Assembly (NCBI GenBank): GCA_964242625.1
Contig: CAXTAO010000030.1
Span: 1 to 33,449, forward strand
DNA from: JASLDZ01 sp964242625
Lineage (GTDB): Bacteria > Pseudomonadota > Alphaproteobacteria > Caulobacterales > Caulobacteraceae
Direction of reading: 5' to 3'
DNA length: 33,449 nt
Shown here in pieces: positions 15,973 to 24,800 of this stretch (position 1 is its first letter; each line of letters opens with the position of its first letter). The position numbers and the translations under genes were made by a program. The notes beneath the pieces are model-generated. The model was not told the DNA's origin and ran no database searches. It was given only the letters and a program-made list of their open reading frames with translations.

Positions 15973-17568
15973 TCACCCCTTCGCGCGACGCCGCACCGGA
16001 TCCGACGCCTCGCCCGCGCCCACATCGCCGTCCAGCGCGGGGTCCACCCGCCAGCCGCCGCCCAGCGCGCGGTAGAGCGCCACCACGTCGGTGGCGAGCG
16101 CGCCGTCGGCCTGGGTGAGCTGGTCCTGCACCTGCAGGAGGGTCGCCTGGGCGTTGTAGACGCTCGTGTAGTCGACGAGGCCGACGCCGTACTGCTGCCG
16201 GGCGATGGTGTAGCTGTTCTGCGACGCGCCGAACGAGCCCGAGAGCGCCGACCATCGCCGCTGATCGGCCCCGTAGCGGCTCAGCGCGTCCTCCACGTCG
16301 CGGTAGGCGGTCAAGACGGTGCGGCGGTATTGGACGAGCGACTGCTGATACTGCTCGCGCGCGATGCGCACGTTGGCTTGGTTGCGGCCCGCGGTGAACG
16401 CGTTCCATTGGACGAGGCCCAGGCCCAGCGACATGGCGTTGCGCCCGTCGAACAGCCGCTCGATGTCGCCCGCGCCGAAGGAGCCCAGCGCGAGGATGTC
16501 GAACGAGGGATAGAGGGCGGCGGTCTGCACGCCGATCTGCGCGTTGGCCGCGGCGAGGCTGCGCTCGGCCGCGCGGATGTCGGGGCGTCGCCGCAGGAGG
16601 TCGCTGGGGAGGCCCGCGGGCAGGCGCGGCGGCACCGGCGGCAGCGCGCCCTTGGACGGACCGAGTTCGGCCGCCATCGCTTCCGGCGTCTCGCCGAGGA
16701 GGACGCCGATGGCGTGGATGGCGGCGTCGGCCTGCGCCTCGGCCTGGGGGATCTGCGCCTGGGTGTTGGCGAGCTGGGCGCGCTGCTGGTTGACGTCGAG
16801 ATTGGTCACAAAGCCCGTGGCGAACCGGTCGCGGATGATGCGGAACAGGCCCTCCTGCCGGTCCAGGTCGGCGTGCAGCACGCTCAGGCGCGACTGCTGC
16901 AGCCGCAGCTGGAGGTACTGGTTCGCGACCTCGGAGGCGACCGCCACCTGGCTGTCGCGCCGGCTCCACACCTGCGCCGCGGCGCTGTCGCGCGCGCCCT
17001 CCACCCCGCGCCGGACGCCGCCGAAGAGGTCGACCATCCAGGTCGCGTCCAGGCCCACGGTGTAATAGTTGACGTGGCTCGGGCCCTGGCCGGAGCTCGA
17101 GCTGGACGCGCCCTGAGCCGCCCCGCCCGCCGCCGCGCCCGAGCTTCCGCCCGAGGCGGCGCCCGCGCCCACGAGCCCGCCCAAGGGCGAGTCTGCGCTG
17201 GCGCTGCGGTTGTCGCGCAGGGCGTTGCCCACGGCGGCCACCTGCGGCAGGCCCGCCGCCTGCGTCACCACCACCTGGGCCCGCGCCTGGCGGATGCGCG
17301 AGGCGGCCTCGGCGAGGTCGAGGTTGCCCTGCAGAGCACGTTCCACCAGCCGGTCGAGCATCGGATCGTGGAATTGCGTCCACCACAGCGCGAGGTCGGC
17401 TTCGTCGCCCGTGGTGGCGCTGAGCACGGCGCCCTGGTCCTTGCCGGCGAGCGCCGCAAAGGCTGGGGCGGTCGGCCCGTCCGGTCGCCGATAGTCGGGG
17501 CCCACGGTGCAGCCCGCGGCGAGCGCCGCCGAGGCGGACAGGGCCGCGATCAAGCGCCGCCGGATCAT
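15973..17568 (-). CDS. Efflux outer-membrane lipoprotein, NodT/TolC family
   Basis: 531 residues. A lipoprotein signal ends LAAGC (Cys20), followed by TVGPDYRRP, the usual N terminus of NodT-type outer-membrane factors. Two outer-membrane efflux repeats follow, with LVERALQGNLDL, ASRIRQARAQV and later LLRRRPDIRAAERSLAAANAQIGV. It forms the trimeric outer-membrane and periplasmic duct of the exporter encoded just upstream. Residues 129-163 are an unusual Gly/Ser/Ala-rich stretch, placed where the first surface loop of the barrel should be. The ATG overlaps the transporter stop (ATGA), so the three genes are one operon. Confidence 0.92.
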   Translation of the reverse strand: MIRRRLIAALSASAALAAGCTVGPDYRRPDGPTAPAFAALAGKDQGAVLSATTGDEADLALWWTQFHDPMLDRLVERALQGNLDLAEAASRIRQARAQVVVTQAAGLPQVAAVGNALRDNRSASADSPLGGLVGAGAASGGSSGAAAGGAAQGASSSSSGQGPSHVNYYTVGLDATWMVDLFGGVRRGVEGARDSAAAQVWSRRDSQVAVASEVANQYLQLRLQQSRLSVLHADLDRQEGLFRIIRDRFATGFVTNLDVNQQRAQLANTQAQIPQAEAQADAAIHAIGVLLGETPEAMAAELGPSKGALPPVPPRLPAGLPSDLLRRRPDIRAAERSLAAANAQIGVQTAALYPSFDILALGSFGAGDIERLFDGRNAMSLGLGLVQWNAFTAGRNQANVRIAREQYQQSLVQYRRTVLTAYRDVEDALSRYGADQRRWSALSGSFGASQNSYTIARQQYGVGLVDYTSVYNAQATLLQVQDQLTQADGALATDVVALYRALGGGWRVDPALDGDVGAGEASDPVRRRAKG

Positions 17569-19202
17569 GCCGCCGCCCCTTCCCCGCCGCCGTCCTCGGC
17601 CGGTTTCAGCAGGAAGACCAGCGGGGTGACGATCGCCACGAACCACATCAACCCCCAGAACACGTCCACGTAGGACAGCATCGCCGCCTGCCGCGTGACG
17701 GTGGAGTAGAGCCGCGCCAGCGCGCCCTGGTCCGCCGCCTGAGGCCCGAGCGGGCCGGCGAGCTGGCCGCGCATCGTCTCCAGGGTCTGCGTGTAGATCG
17801 GGTTCAGCGGATTGAGCCGCTCCACGAGCCGCGCCTGGTGCATCTGCTCGCGCTGCGCCAGGAGCGTCTGCACCGACGAGATGCCGATGGTGCCGCCGAG
17901 GTTCCTGAACACGTTGAGGAGCGCCGACGCCTGCCCCGTCTGGTTGGGCTTCAGCCCGACATAGGCCGCGCTGGTCAGCGGAATGAACAGGAACGGCAGC
18001 CCCGCCGCCTGCCACACCCGGCCGAAGGCGGCGTCCCAGAAGCTCAGGTTGGTGTTGAGGCCGCAGAGGTTGAGGAGCGCCAGCGCCTCCACCACGAGCC
18101 CGAACGCCAGAAGATAGCGCGGCTGCACCTTGCCGGAGAGTATGCCCACGGCCGGCATGAGCACCACCGTCGCCGCGCCGCCCACCGTCATCGCCAGCCC
18201 CGCGTCGGTGGCGGTGTAGCCGATCACCTGCTGCAGGAGCTGCGGCAGGAACTGGGTCGTGCCGTAGAGGATCACCCCCACGGTGAACATCACCGCCATG
18301 CAGATCGAGAAGTTGCGGCTCGCGAACAGGCTTAGGTCGAGCAGGGTGTCGGTCTTCTTGACGAGCTCCCAGACCACGAAGGCGACAAGGCCGCCGACCG
18401 CCAGCACGCCGCAGGCGGTGATCAGGGGGTTGGAGAACCAGTCGTCGCGCTGACCGCGGTCGGCGAAGATCTCCAGGGCGGCGAGCCCCGTGCCGATCAG
18501 GGCGAAACCGATCCCGTCGAAGCGCAGGCCCTCGCGGCGCAGGCGCTTCGTCTCGCCCTGGAGGGCGGGCGGTTCGGTTACCAGTGACTGCACCAGTGCT
18601 ATGGCGCCGATCCCCACGGGCACGTTGATCAGGAAGATCCAGTTCCAGCTGATGTTGTCGGTGATCCACCCGCCGAGCGTCGGGCCGATCGCGGGCGCCA
18701 GCACCACGGGAAAGGCGAAGACGGTGATGGCCAGCCCCCGCTGGGCGGCTGGGAAGCTGTCGACCAGCATGGACTGGGAGGTGGGCTGCAGCCCACCGCC
18801 GGCCGCTCCCTGCAGGATGCGCGCCAGGATCAGGAAGCTCAGCGATGGGGCGATCCCGCACAGGAAGCTCGACACGGTGAAAAGGAGCACGCTGAGCTGG
18901 TAGTAGGTCTTGCGGCCCAGGACGCTGGCCAGCCAGCCGGACGCCGGGATGATGATGGCGTTGGCCACGAGGTAGCTGGTCAAGACCCAGGTCGATTCGT
19001 CGTAGGAGACGGCCAGCCCACCGGCGATGTGGTCGAGCGCGACGTTGGCGATGGAGGTGTCCAGGACCTCCATGAAGGTGGCGATCGAGACCACCACCGC
19101 GATCAGCCAGGGGTTGCGTCCGCCCGCCGCCGACCGCGCGAGCGCGCCGCCGCCGCGGGTGCCTCCGCCGCCGGGGCCGGCCTGGCCGCCGCCGCCCGGC
19201 AC
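17565..19202 (-). CDS. MFS multidrug exporter, DHA2 (EmrB/QacA) family
   Basis: 545 residues with about 14 transmembrane helices, typical of the 14-TMS drug:H+ antiporter family. Seen: FMEVLDTSIANVALDHIAG in helix 1, ESTWVLTSYLVANAI in helix 2, GWLASVLGRKTYYQ (motif A region), RILQGAAGGG and the antiporter motif C, APAIGPTLGGWITD. A Gly-rich N-terminal tail of about 30 residues precedes helix 1. The start is the GTG at 19202, which shares one base with the adaptor's TAG stop. Substrate is unknown; the EmrAB model exports hydrophobic weak acids and uncouplers. Confidence 0.93.
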   Translation of the reverse strand: MPGGGGQAGPGGGGTRGGGALARSAAGGRNPWLIAVVVSIATFMEVLDTSIANVALDHIAGGLAVSYDESTWVLTSYLVANAIIIPASGWLASVLGRKTYYQLSVLLFTVSSFLCGIAPSLSFLILARILQGAAGGGLQPTSQSMLVDSFPAAQRGLAITVFAFPVVLAPAIGPTLGGWITDNISWNWIFLINVPVGIGAIALVQSLVTEPPALQGETKRLRREGLRFDGIGFALIGTGLAALEIFADRGQRDDWFSNPLITACGVLAVGGLVAFVVWELVKKTDTLLDLSLFASRNFSICMAVMFTVGVILYGTTQFLPQLLQQVIGYTATDAGLAMTVGGAATVVLMPAVGILSGKVQPRYLLAFGLVVEALALLNLCGLNTNLSFWDAAFGRVWQAAGLPFLFIPLTSAAYVGLKPNQTGQASALLNVFRNLGGTIGISSVQTLLAQREQMHQARLVERLNPLNPIYTQTLETMRGQLAGPLGPQAADQGALARLYSTVTRQAAMLSYVDVFWGLMWFVAIVTPLVFLLKPAEDGGGEGAAA

Positions 19203-20362
19203 TAGTCCAGCACCCTGACCTTGGGCTCCACGCTCATGCCCGGCCCCAGCGGGTGGTGCAGGTCGTCGAGGTTGTCGATCACGATCTTGACCGGCACGCG
19301 CTGCACCACCTTCACGAAGTTGCCGGTGGCGTTCTCGCTGGGCAAGACGGCGAAGGCCTGGCCCGCTCCGCGCTGGAAGCTGTCGACGTGGCCGTGGAAG
19401 CGGTAGTCGGGATAGGCGTCGACCTTGACGTCGACGTGCTGGCCCACCCGCATGTCCTTCAGCTGCGTTTCCTTGAAGTTGGCGGTGACCCAGATGCGCG
19501 TCGGCACGATCGCCATCAGCTGCTGGCCGGGCTGCACGTAGCTGCCGACCGCCACGTTCTTGTTCGCCACATGGCCCACCAGCGGCGCGGTGAGTTGGGT
19601 GTAGCCGAGGTTGGTGCGGGCGGAGGCGAGCTGGGCGTCGGCGGCGGCGATCTGCGCGTCGGAGCCCCGGATGGTCGCGTCGGCCCCCTTCACCTGGGTG
19701 GCGGCCTGGGCGACCTGGGCGTTGGCGGCGTCCCGCGCGCGGCGCTGGGCGGCGGCCTGGCTCGCGGTCTGCGCCGCCTGGGCGCGCGCCTGGTCGAGCT
19801 GCTGGCGCGCGACCGCCTGCGGGTTGATGCGCTGCAGGGTGAGGTAACGCTCGTAGTCGCGCTGGGCGGCGAGCGCCTGCGCCTCCGCCCCCGGCACCTG
19901 GGCCTGCGCCTGGCGGAACTGCTGCTGGCTGGTTGCGATCTGGGCGAGCGCCGTGTCGCGCTGCGCCTGCGACTGCGCGCGCTGCGCCTCGGCCTGGGCG
20001 CGCTGCGCCTGCGCCTGGGCGACCCGCTCGTTCTGGTCCACCGGGTCGATCTGCACGAGGAGCTGGCCGGGGCCCACCAGCTGGTTGTCCTGCGCCTCCA
20101 CCCGCACGACGCGGCCGGCGACCTGGGGCGCCAGGTGGACGATGTGGGTGTCGATGAAGGCGTCGTCGGTCGACTGGAACTTGCGGGCGTTCAGGAAGAA
20201 CACGATCGCCAGGATCACCAGGAGCGCCGCCCCGGCGATCAGGCCGACCAAGAGGAGCGGCCGCTGGCCCAGCCCCTTCTTCTTGGGCTTGTCCTGGCCC
20301 TCGTCCTTGGGCGGCGGCGCGCCGACGCGGGCGCTCGACGGGTCGGGAGTATCGTCCGCCAT
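19202..20362 (-). CDS. HlyD/EmrA-family periplasmic adaptor
   Basis: 386 residues. A basic cytoplasmic N terminus (KPKKKGLGQR), a single inner-membrane helix (about 35-57), then the lipoyl half-motifs (TDDAFIDTHIVHLAPQVAGRVVRV and NLGYTQLTAPLVGHVANKNVAVGSYV) around a long Gln/Ala-rich helical hairpin, and a beta-barrel domain with VTANFKETQLKDMRVGQHVDVKVDA. It joins the MFS pump to the outer-membrane factor. It is the first gene of the exporter operon, starting at an ATG. The upstream 161 bp hold a perfect palindrome that may be its operator. Confidence 0.93.
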   Translation of the reverse strand: MADDTPDPSSARVGAPPPKDEGQDKPKKKGLGQRPLLLVGLIAGAALLVILAIVFFLNARKFQSTDDAFIDTHIVHLAPQVAGRVVRVEAQDNQLVGPGQLLVQIDPVDQNERVAQAQAQRAQAEAQRAQSQAQRDTALAQIATSQQQFRQAQAQVPGAEAQALAAQRDYERYLTLQRINPQAVARQQLDQARAQAAQTASQAAAQRRARDAANAQVAQAATQVKGADATIRGSDAQIAAADAQLASARTNLGYTQLTAPLVGHVANKNVAVGSYVQPGQQLMAIVPTRIWVTANFKETQLKDMRVGQHVDVKVDAYPDYRFHGHVDSFQRGAGQAFAVLPSENATGNFVKVVQRVPVKIVIDNLDDLHHPLGPGMSVEPKVRVLD

Positions 20363-20450
20363 GGCCTGTGCGCGCCGGTCCCCACGTCGCCACCCAGCCG
20401 GGAGGCGGCTTCTCGTCGCTAGCGTAACCGCGGAGCGCGGGGAAGCCCCG

Positions 20451-20470
20451 GCGTGAACACCCGTTCACGC
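20451..20470. promoter_or_regulatory. Perfect 20-bp palindrome, putative operator of the exporter operon
   Basis: GCGTGAACACCCGTTCACGC: two perfect eight-base arms separated by four bases. It lies 89 bp upstream of the adaptor start and 54 bp upstream of the small AsnC-type gene, in their shared divergent region. Symmetry and size fit a TetR- or MarR-type operator. No such regulator gene is in the window. The GAAC-N4-GTTC core also resembles a Gram-positive LexA box, but alphaproteobacterial LexA uses a direct repeat, so that reading is unlikely here. Confidence 0.5.
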
Positions 20471-20523
20471 CCGCTCGCCCCGCCTCGGTCGACGCCGTCC
20501 GACTACGCGATTAGGCTCGTGCG

Positions 20524-20808
20524 ATGACCGACGGCCGGCCCTTCCGCGCGCGCACCATCTTCGTGCAGATCAAGTGCGCGCCCGGCGAGGCCTACGCCGT
20601 GGCCGGCCGGCTCGCCGACACGCTGGAGCCCGCCCCCGAGGTGTGGTCGACCTCCGGCGCCTTCGACCTCCTGGCCAAGTTCGCCCTGGGCGACGACCGC
20701 GATCCCGGCCTGTTCGTGACGTCGCAGGTGCAGCGCATTCCCGGCGTGCGCGACACCTACACGCTGATCGGCTTCAACGCCTTCACGCCGGAGCGCGACC
20801 CGGGCTAG
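20524..20808 (+). CDS. Stand-alone Lrp/AsnC ligand-binding (RAM) domain protein
   Basis: 94 residues matching only the C-terminal effector-binding domain of Lrp/AsnC regulators (IFVQIKCAPGEAYAVAGRLADTL, VWSTSGAFDLLAKFAL, VQRIPGVRDTYTLIGF). There is no helix-turn-helix, so it cannot bind DNA in the normal way. Such small proteins form dimers or octamers that bind amino acids and may mix with full-length regulators. The ATG at 20524 opens the domain directly. It is divergent from the exporter operon and its last four bases overlap the convergent hpnG. Confidence 0.82.
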   Translation: MTDGRPFRARTIFVQIKCAPGEAYAVAGRLADTLEPAPEVWSTSGAFDLLAKFALGDDRDPGLFVTSQVQRIPGVRDTYTLIGFNAFTPERDPG

Positions 20809-21485
20809 CCGTCGGTCGACCTCGCCTCTGGGGTCGCCCCCAAGGTCGCGCCCAGCAAGGCGCGGGAGGCGCGGAGCCGGCGCATGGCCGCCGAGGTGTC
20901 GCGGCCCAGGCGCACGAGCGCGGGCAGCTGCCGGGGGTCGCGCAGGAGGCCGCGCAAGACGGCCGCGACGTCGGTCCCGCCGTCCTCGCGCAGGCCGGCC
21001 GTGGCGGCGGGCGGCAGGGCGTCTTCCCAGCCGTCTGACACGGCGCGGAGCACGGCGAAGGGCAGGCCGCGCGCCGCCGCCGCCGCCGCCGCGAGGTGGC
21101 TCTCCATGTCGACCAGGGCGCAGCCCGTGCGCAGCCGCAGGGCGGCTTTGGCGTCGGCGCTGTCGGCCGCGGCGTCGACGCCCGCCAGGTCCAGCGGGCG
21201 CGCCCCCGTGCGCGCGGCCAGCCGGGCGGTCCAGGCCGGGTCGGGGAAGAGGCGCCGCGCGCCGTCGCGCACCACCGCCGCCACGCCCAAGGCGCCCACG
21301 GGCAGGCCGGGGATCAGCGCGCCCGCCAGGCCGAAGCTCAAGACGTGGGTGACGTCGCCGGGCGCGAGCGCCGCCTCCAGCCGTTGCAGGAGCCGCGCCG
21401 AGCGGCCTCCGCCAGAGACCGTCCGCACGCCCGGACCGGCGACGACCTTCGCTTCGGCGAGGAGGCCCGTGACCACGAGGATCAC
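20805..21485 (-). CDS. hpnG: Hopanoid-associated phosphorylase/nucleosidase HpnG
   Basis: 226 residues of the nucleoside phosphorylase fold. Seen: LVVTGLLAEAKVV at the N terminus, VLSFGLAGAL, and LVDMESHLAAAAAAARGLPFAVLRAVSDGWED, with the Met-Glu pair of purine-nucleoside phosphorylases. In hopanoid synthesis HpnG cleaves adenine from adenosylhopane to give ribosylhopane on the way to bacteriohopanetetrol. It is the last gene of the minus-strand operon, 19 bases after shc, with a GTG start and no clear Shine-Dalgarno. Its usual partner hpnH is not present. Confidence 0.88.
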   Translation of the reverse strand: MILVVTGLLAEAKVVAGPGVRTVSGGGRSARLLQRLEAALAPGDVTHVLSFGLAGALIPGLPVGALGVAAVVRDGARRLFPDPAWTARLAARTGARPLDLAGVDAAADSADAKAALRLRTGCALVDMESHLAAAAAAARGLPFAVLRAVSDGWEDALPPAATAGLREDGGTDVAAVLRGLLRDPRQLPALVRLGRDTSAAMRRLRASRALLGATLGATPEARSTDG

Positions 21486-21504
21486 CGCGGCGCGCCCGCC
21501 GGGG

Positions 21505-23502
21505 TCACATGCCCCACGCCACCCGCCGGTCGTTGCCGCGCAGCAGGTTGCGGTAGCGCGCCACCGCCCACAGCGGGAAGAACTTGGGATAGCCGTGGTA
21601 GCGCAGGTAGAACACGCGCGGGAAGCCGCCGCCGACGTAGTGCTCCTGGCTCCACAGCCCGTCGGCGTCCTGGTGGGCTAGGAGCCAGTCCACGCCACGC
21701 CGCACGGCCGCGCTCTCCGTCTCGCCCACCGCCATGAGGCCGAGGAGCGCCCAGGCGGTCTGGGCGGGGTTGGACGGGTGCGGGGCGTAGCCGTCGTAGT
21801 CCAGCCGGTAGCTCTGGCAGTCCTCGCCCCAGCCGCCGTCGGCGTCCTGGATGCGCCCGAGCCAGTCCACCGCGCGGCGCACCATCGGGTGGGAGGGCGC
21901 CACGCCCGCGGCGTTGAGCGCGCACAGCACCGACCAGGTCCCGTACACGTAGTTCACCCCCCAGCGGCCGAACCAGGAGCCGTCGGCCAGCTGGGTGGCT
22001 TCCAGGTACTTCAACGCCGCCTGCATGCGCGGGCTCTCGGACGGCTCGCCCAGCTGCGCCATCATCGAGACGACCCGCCCGGTCACGTCCTCGGTGGGGG
22101 GATCCAGGAGGGCGCCGTGGTCGGCGAAGGGGATGTTGTTGAGGTAGTGGTGGCAGTTATCGGCGTCGAAGGCGCCGAAGCCGCCGTTGTGCGACTGGAG
22201 GCCGACCGTCCACGCCTCTCCCCGCGCGATCGCCTCGTGGTCCTCGTCGCGGCCGAGCCGCTTGCGGGCGCGGTCCATCGCCATGACCACCACGGCGGTG
22301 TCGTCGAGGTCGGGGTAGTGGTCGTTGCGGTACTGGAAGGCCCAGCCGCCGGGGGGCACGTCGGGCCGCTCGCCGGCCCAGTCGCCGCGCACGTCCAAGA
22401 CCTGGAGCGGCTTCAGCCAGTCGAGCCCGTGCAGGGCGCGGCCTTCCGCCTCGCGTCCGCCCGCCTCCAGCATGGCATGGGCGGCCAGTGCGGTGTCCCA
22501 CACGGGCGAGACGCACGGCTGGCAGTAGATCTCGCCATCCGGCCGGTGGACTAGGAGCTTCTCCACAGCCAGGCGCGCGGTCATGCGGTCCGGATGCTCG
22601 GGCGCGTAGCCGAGCGCGTCGAACATCATCACGCTGTTGGCCATGGCGGGGTAGATGGCGCCTAGGCCGTCCTCGCCGTTCAGCCGCTCCACCACGAAAC
22701 GGCGCGCGTGCTCGATGGCGCGGCGGCGCAGGCCCTTGGGCCAGAACGGCTCGGCGGCCTTGAGCATCCGGTCGAGCGCGCCGAAACCCCAGCGCCACAG
22801 CCGCTTCTGGTGGGTCGGCCGGGCGGGCGGGCGAGCGCCGGCCGGCGCGTAGAGCTCGGGCACGAACACGCGCCGCGCGTTGCGCGCCACGGGCTTCAGC
22901 GCCTGCAGCACGAGGAGCGGCGCCAAGACCGTCCGCGCCCAGTAGCTCATCCTGGAGAGGTGGATCGGGAACCACCGCGGCAGGAGCACGAGCTCGACCG
23001 GCATGGCCGGCGCAGCGTTCCAGCTGCCCGCGCCGAAGAGCGCCAGCTGCAGCCGGGTGAAGACGTTGACCGCCTGAGCGCCCCCCGCCGCCAGCACCGC
23101 CGACCGCGCCCGGGCCATGTGCGGCGCGTCGGGGTCGTCGCCGATCATCTTCAGCGCGTAGTAGGCCTTGACCGTCGCAGACACGTCGAAGGCGCCGCCG
23201 TGGAACAGGGGCCAGCCGCCATGCTCGGCGCTCTGGATGCGGCGGAGGTAGCGCGCGACCGCCGCCTCCTGCTCCCCGTCGGCAGGCTCGCCCAGGTAGT
23301 GCTTGAGGAGGACGTATTCCGACGGGATGGTGGCGTCGGCCTCCAGCTCGAACACCCAGTGCCCATCCGGGCGCTGCAGTTGCCCCAGCGCCTCCGCGGC
23401 GCGCGCGACCGCTTCGTCCAGCCGGGCGGGGCCGGGTCGTGCGGGATCGAGGGGGCCGACGCCCACGGCGGGCGCGGGGTCGACTAGGGCGGCGTCGTAC
23501 AT
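21505..23502 (-). CDS. shc: Squalene-hopene cyclase
   Basis: 665 residues, the usual length. It cyclises squalene to hopene and hopanol at the inner membrane. The catalytic DxDD motif is DLDD at 398-401, and several QW-type repeats are visible (GQLQRPDGHW, IQSAEHGGWPLF, TVGLQSHNGGFGAFD, LADGSWFGRWG, IQDADGGWGE, HQDADGLW). The C-terminal YLRYHGYPKFFPLWAVARY segment is typical. The start is the ATG at 23502; the longer open frame upstream is a shadow of hpnE. It lies 38 bases behind hpnE. Also known as hpnF. Confidence 0.97.
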   Translation of the reverse strand: MYDAALVDPAPAVGVGPLDPARPGPARLDEAVARAAEALGQLQRPDGHWVFELEADATIPSEYVLLKHYLGEPADGEQEAAVARYLRRIQSAEHGGWPLFHGGAFDVSATVKAYYALKMIGDDPDAPHMARARSAVLAAGGAQAVNVFTRLQLALFGAGSWNAAPAMPVELVLLPRWFPIHLSRMSYWARTVLAPLLVLQALKPVARNARRVFVPELYAPAGARPPARPTHQKRLWRWGFGALDRMLKAAEPFWPKGLRRRAIEHARRFVVERLNGEDGLGAIYPAMANSVMMFDALGYAPEHPDRMTARLAVEKLLVHRPDGEIYCQPCVSPVWDTALAAHAMLEAGGREAEGRALHGLDWLKPLQVLDVRGDWAGERPDVPPGGWAFQYRNDHYPDLDDTAVVVMAMDRARKRLGRDEDHEAIARGEAWTVGLQSHNGGFGAFDADNCHHYLNNIPFADHGALLDPPTEDVTGRVVSMMAQLGEPSESPRMQAALKYLEATQLADGSWFGRWGVNYVYGTWSVLCALNAAGVAPSHPMVRRAVDWLGRIQDADGGWGEDCQSYRLDYDGYAPHPSNPAQTAWALLGLMAVGETESAAVRRGVDWLLAHQDADGLWSQEHYVGGGFPRVFYLRYHGYPKFFPLWAVARYRNLLRGNDRRVAWGM

Positions 23503-23540
23503 GGAGCTCAGGGGAGGGCCGTCACGCGAAGCGCGCCGCC

Positions 23541-24800
23541 TTACACGCAATCGGCGCGGGCGGACAGATGGGCGGCCCGCGCGCCCGAGCGCAAGGCGCC
23601 CTCGATGGTGGCGGGGAGGCCCGTGTCGGTCCAGTCGCCCGCGAGCCACAGGTTGGAGAGCGCGGTCGCGGCGGGCGGCCGCAGCCGGTCCTGCTCCGGC
23701 GTGGCGGCGAAGGTGGCGCGCTTCTCCTTGACGATCTGCCAGGGCGGGAGCGGCGCGTCGCCGAGCGCGAGCGCGGCGCGCACGTCGGCCCAAATGCGCG
23801 CGGCGAGGTCCTCGCGCGCGTCGTCCACCAGCCGGTCGGCGGCGCTGACGGTGACGGAGACGCGGTCGGGGAAGCTGAACACCCACTCCGCCGTCCCGCC
23901 GATCACGCCGAGGATCGGCGGCGCCCCCGCCAGCGGCGCGATGCGGAAGTGCGCGTTGACGATGGCGCGGTGCTCGGTGGGCGTCGAGAGGCCGGGCAAG
24001 AGCTCGCGCGCCACCCAGGGCGGAACCGCCAGCACCACCGGCTCGCCCGACGCGACCGCCACCGTCGCGTCGCCAAAGCGCAGGCGCGCGACGCGGCCGC
24101 CCTCCACCTCCAGGGCGCGCAGCCGCCGGCCGAGCCGCACCCGTGTGCCCATGATCGCGAGCCAGCGCAGGGCGGGGTCGACGAAGGCGTGGGCCAGCGT
24201 CGGCTCCGCCACCCGCGGGCGGTAGTGCGCGCCGCCCTTGAGGAGCGTCTCGCGCACCACCGCGCCCGCGAGCCGGGCCGAGCCCTCCGCGGCCTCGGTG
24301 TTGAGAACCGCGACGAGGAAGTTCTCCAGCATGCGGTCCCACACTGGGCCGGAGGTCGGGACCACGTCGCGCACGCGCGCGTCGCGCCCGGGAGCGGCCA
24401 GCCCGGCCAGCGGCAGGTAGTCGCGCGCGCGGGTGCCCGGGATCCGGCGCGAGGGCGACATCACCCACCAGCCCAGCGGCCCCGCGTTGGGCCTAAGCGC
24501 CCAGCGCTCGCCCGTCCGCACGTCCACGTAGGGAAAGTGCGCCACCTCCGGCCCGACGATCCGGTCGGAGGCGCCCACCGTCCGCAGATAGTCCTGCACC
24601 GCCCGGTTGCCGGAGAGCACGAGGTGGTTGCCGTTGTCGATCACGAGGCCGAGTTCGCGGTCGAAGTAGGAGCGGCAGCGCCCGCCCGCCTGCGCCGCCT
24701 GGTCGGACAGCTCGACCCGGAAACCCGCCTCGGCCAGCCCCACCGCCGCGCCCAGGCCCGCCAGACCCGCGCCCACCACGTGCGCGCGCGGCGAACTCAC
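23541..24800 (-). CDS. hpnE: Hydroxysqualene dehydroxylase HpnE
   Basis: 419-residue FAD-dependent amine-oxidase-like enzyme. The dinucleotide-binding VVGAGLAGLGAAVGLAEAG is at the N terminus, followed by GGRCRSYFDRELGLVIDNGNHLVLSGN, and the C-terminal FAD motif NLWLAGDWTDTGLPATIEGALRSG. In the three-step HpnCDE route it reduces hydroxysqualene to squalene. The start is a GTG overlapping the hpnD stop (GTGA), so translation is probably coupled. Related phytoene-desaturase-like enzymes look similar, but the gene context makes HpnE the clear choice. Confidence 0.94.
   Translation of the reverse strand: MSSPRAHVVGAGLAGLGAAVGLAEAGFRVELSDQAAQAGGRCRSYFDRELGLVIDNGNHLVLSGNRAVQDYLRTVGASDRIVGPEVAHFPYVDVRTGERWALRPNAGPLGWWVMSPSRRIPGTRARDYLPLAGLAAPGRDARVRDVVPTSGPVWDRMLENFLVAVLNTEAAEGSARLAGAVVRETLLKGGAHYRPRVAEPTLAHAFVDPALRWLAIMGTRVRLGRRLRALEVEGGRVARLRFGDATVAVASGEPVVLAVPPWVARELLPGLSTPTEHRAIVNAHFRIAPLAGAPPILGVIGGTAEWVFSFPDRVSVTVSAADRLVDDAREDLAARIWADVRAALALGDAPLPPWQIVKEKRATFAATPEQDRLRPPAATALSNLWLAGDWTDTGLPATIEGALRSGARAAHLSARADCV

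Noticed and set aside
20451..20470. LexA (SOS) box reading of the palindrome
   Set aside because: GAAC-N4-GTTC is the Gram-positive pattern. Alphaproteobacterial LexA uses GTTC-N7-GTTC, and no SOS gene is adjacent.
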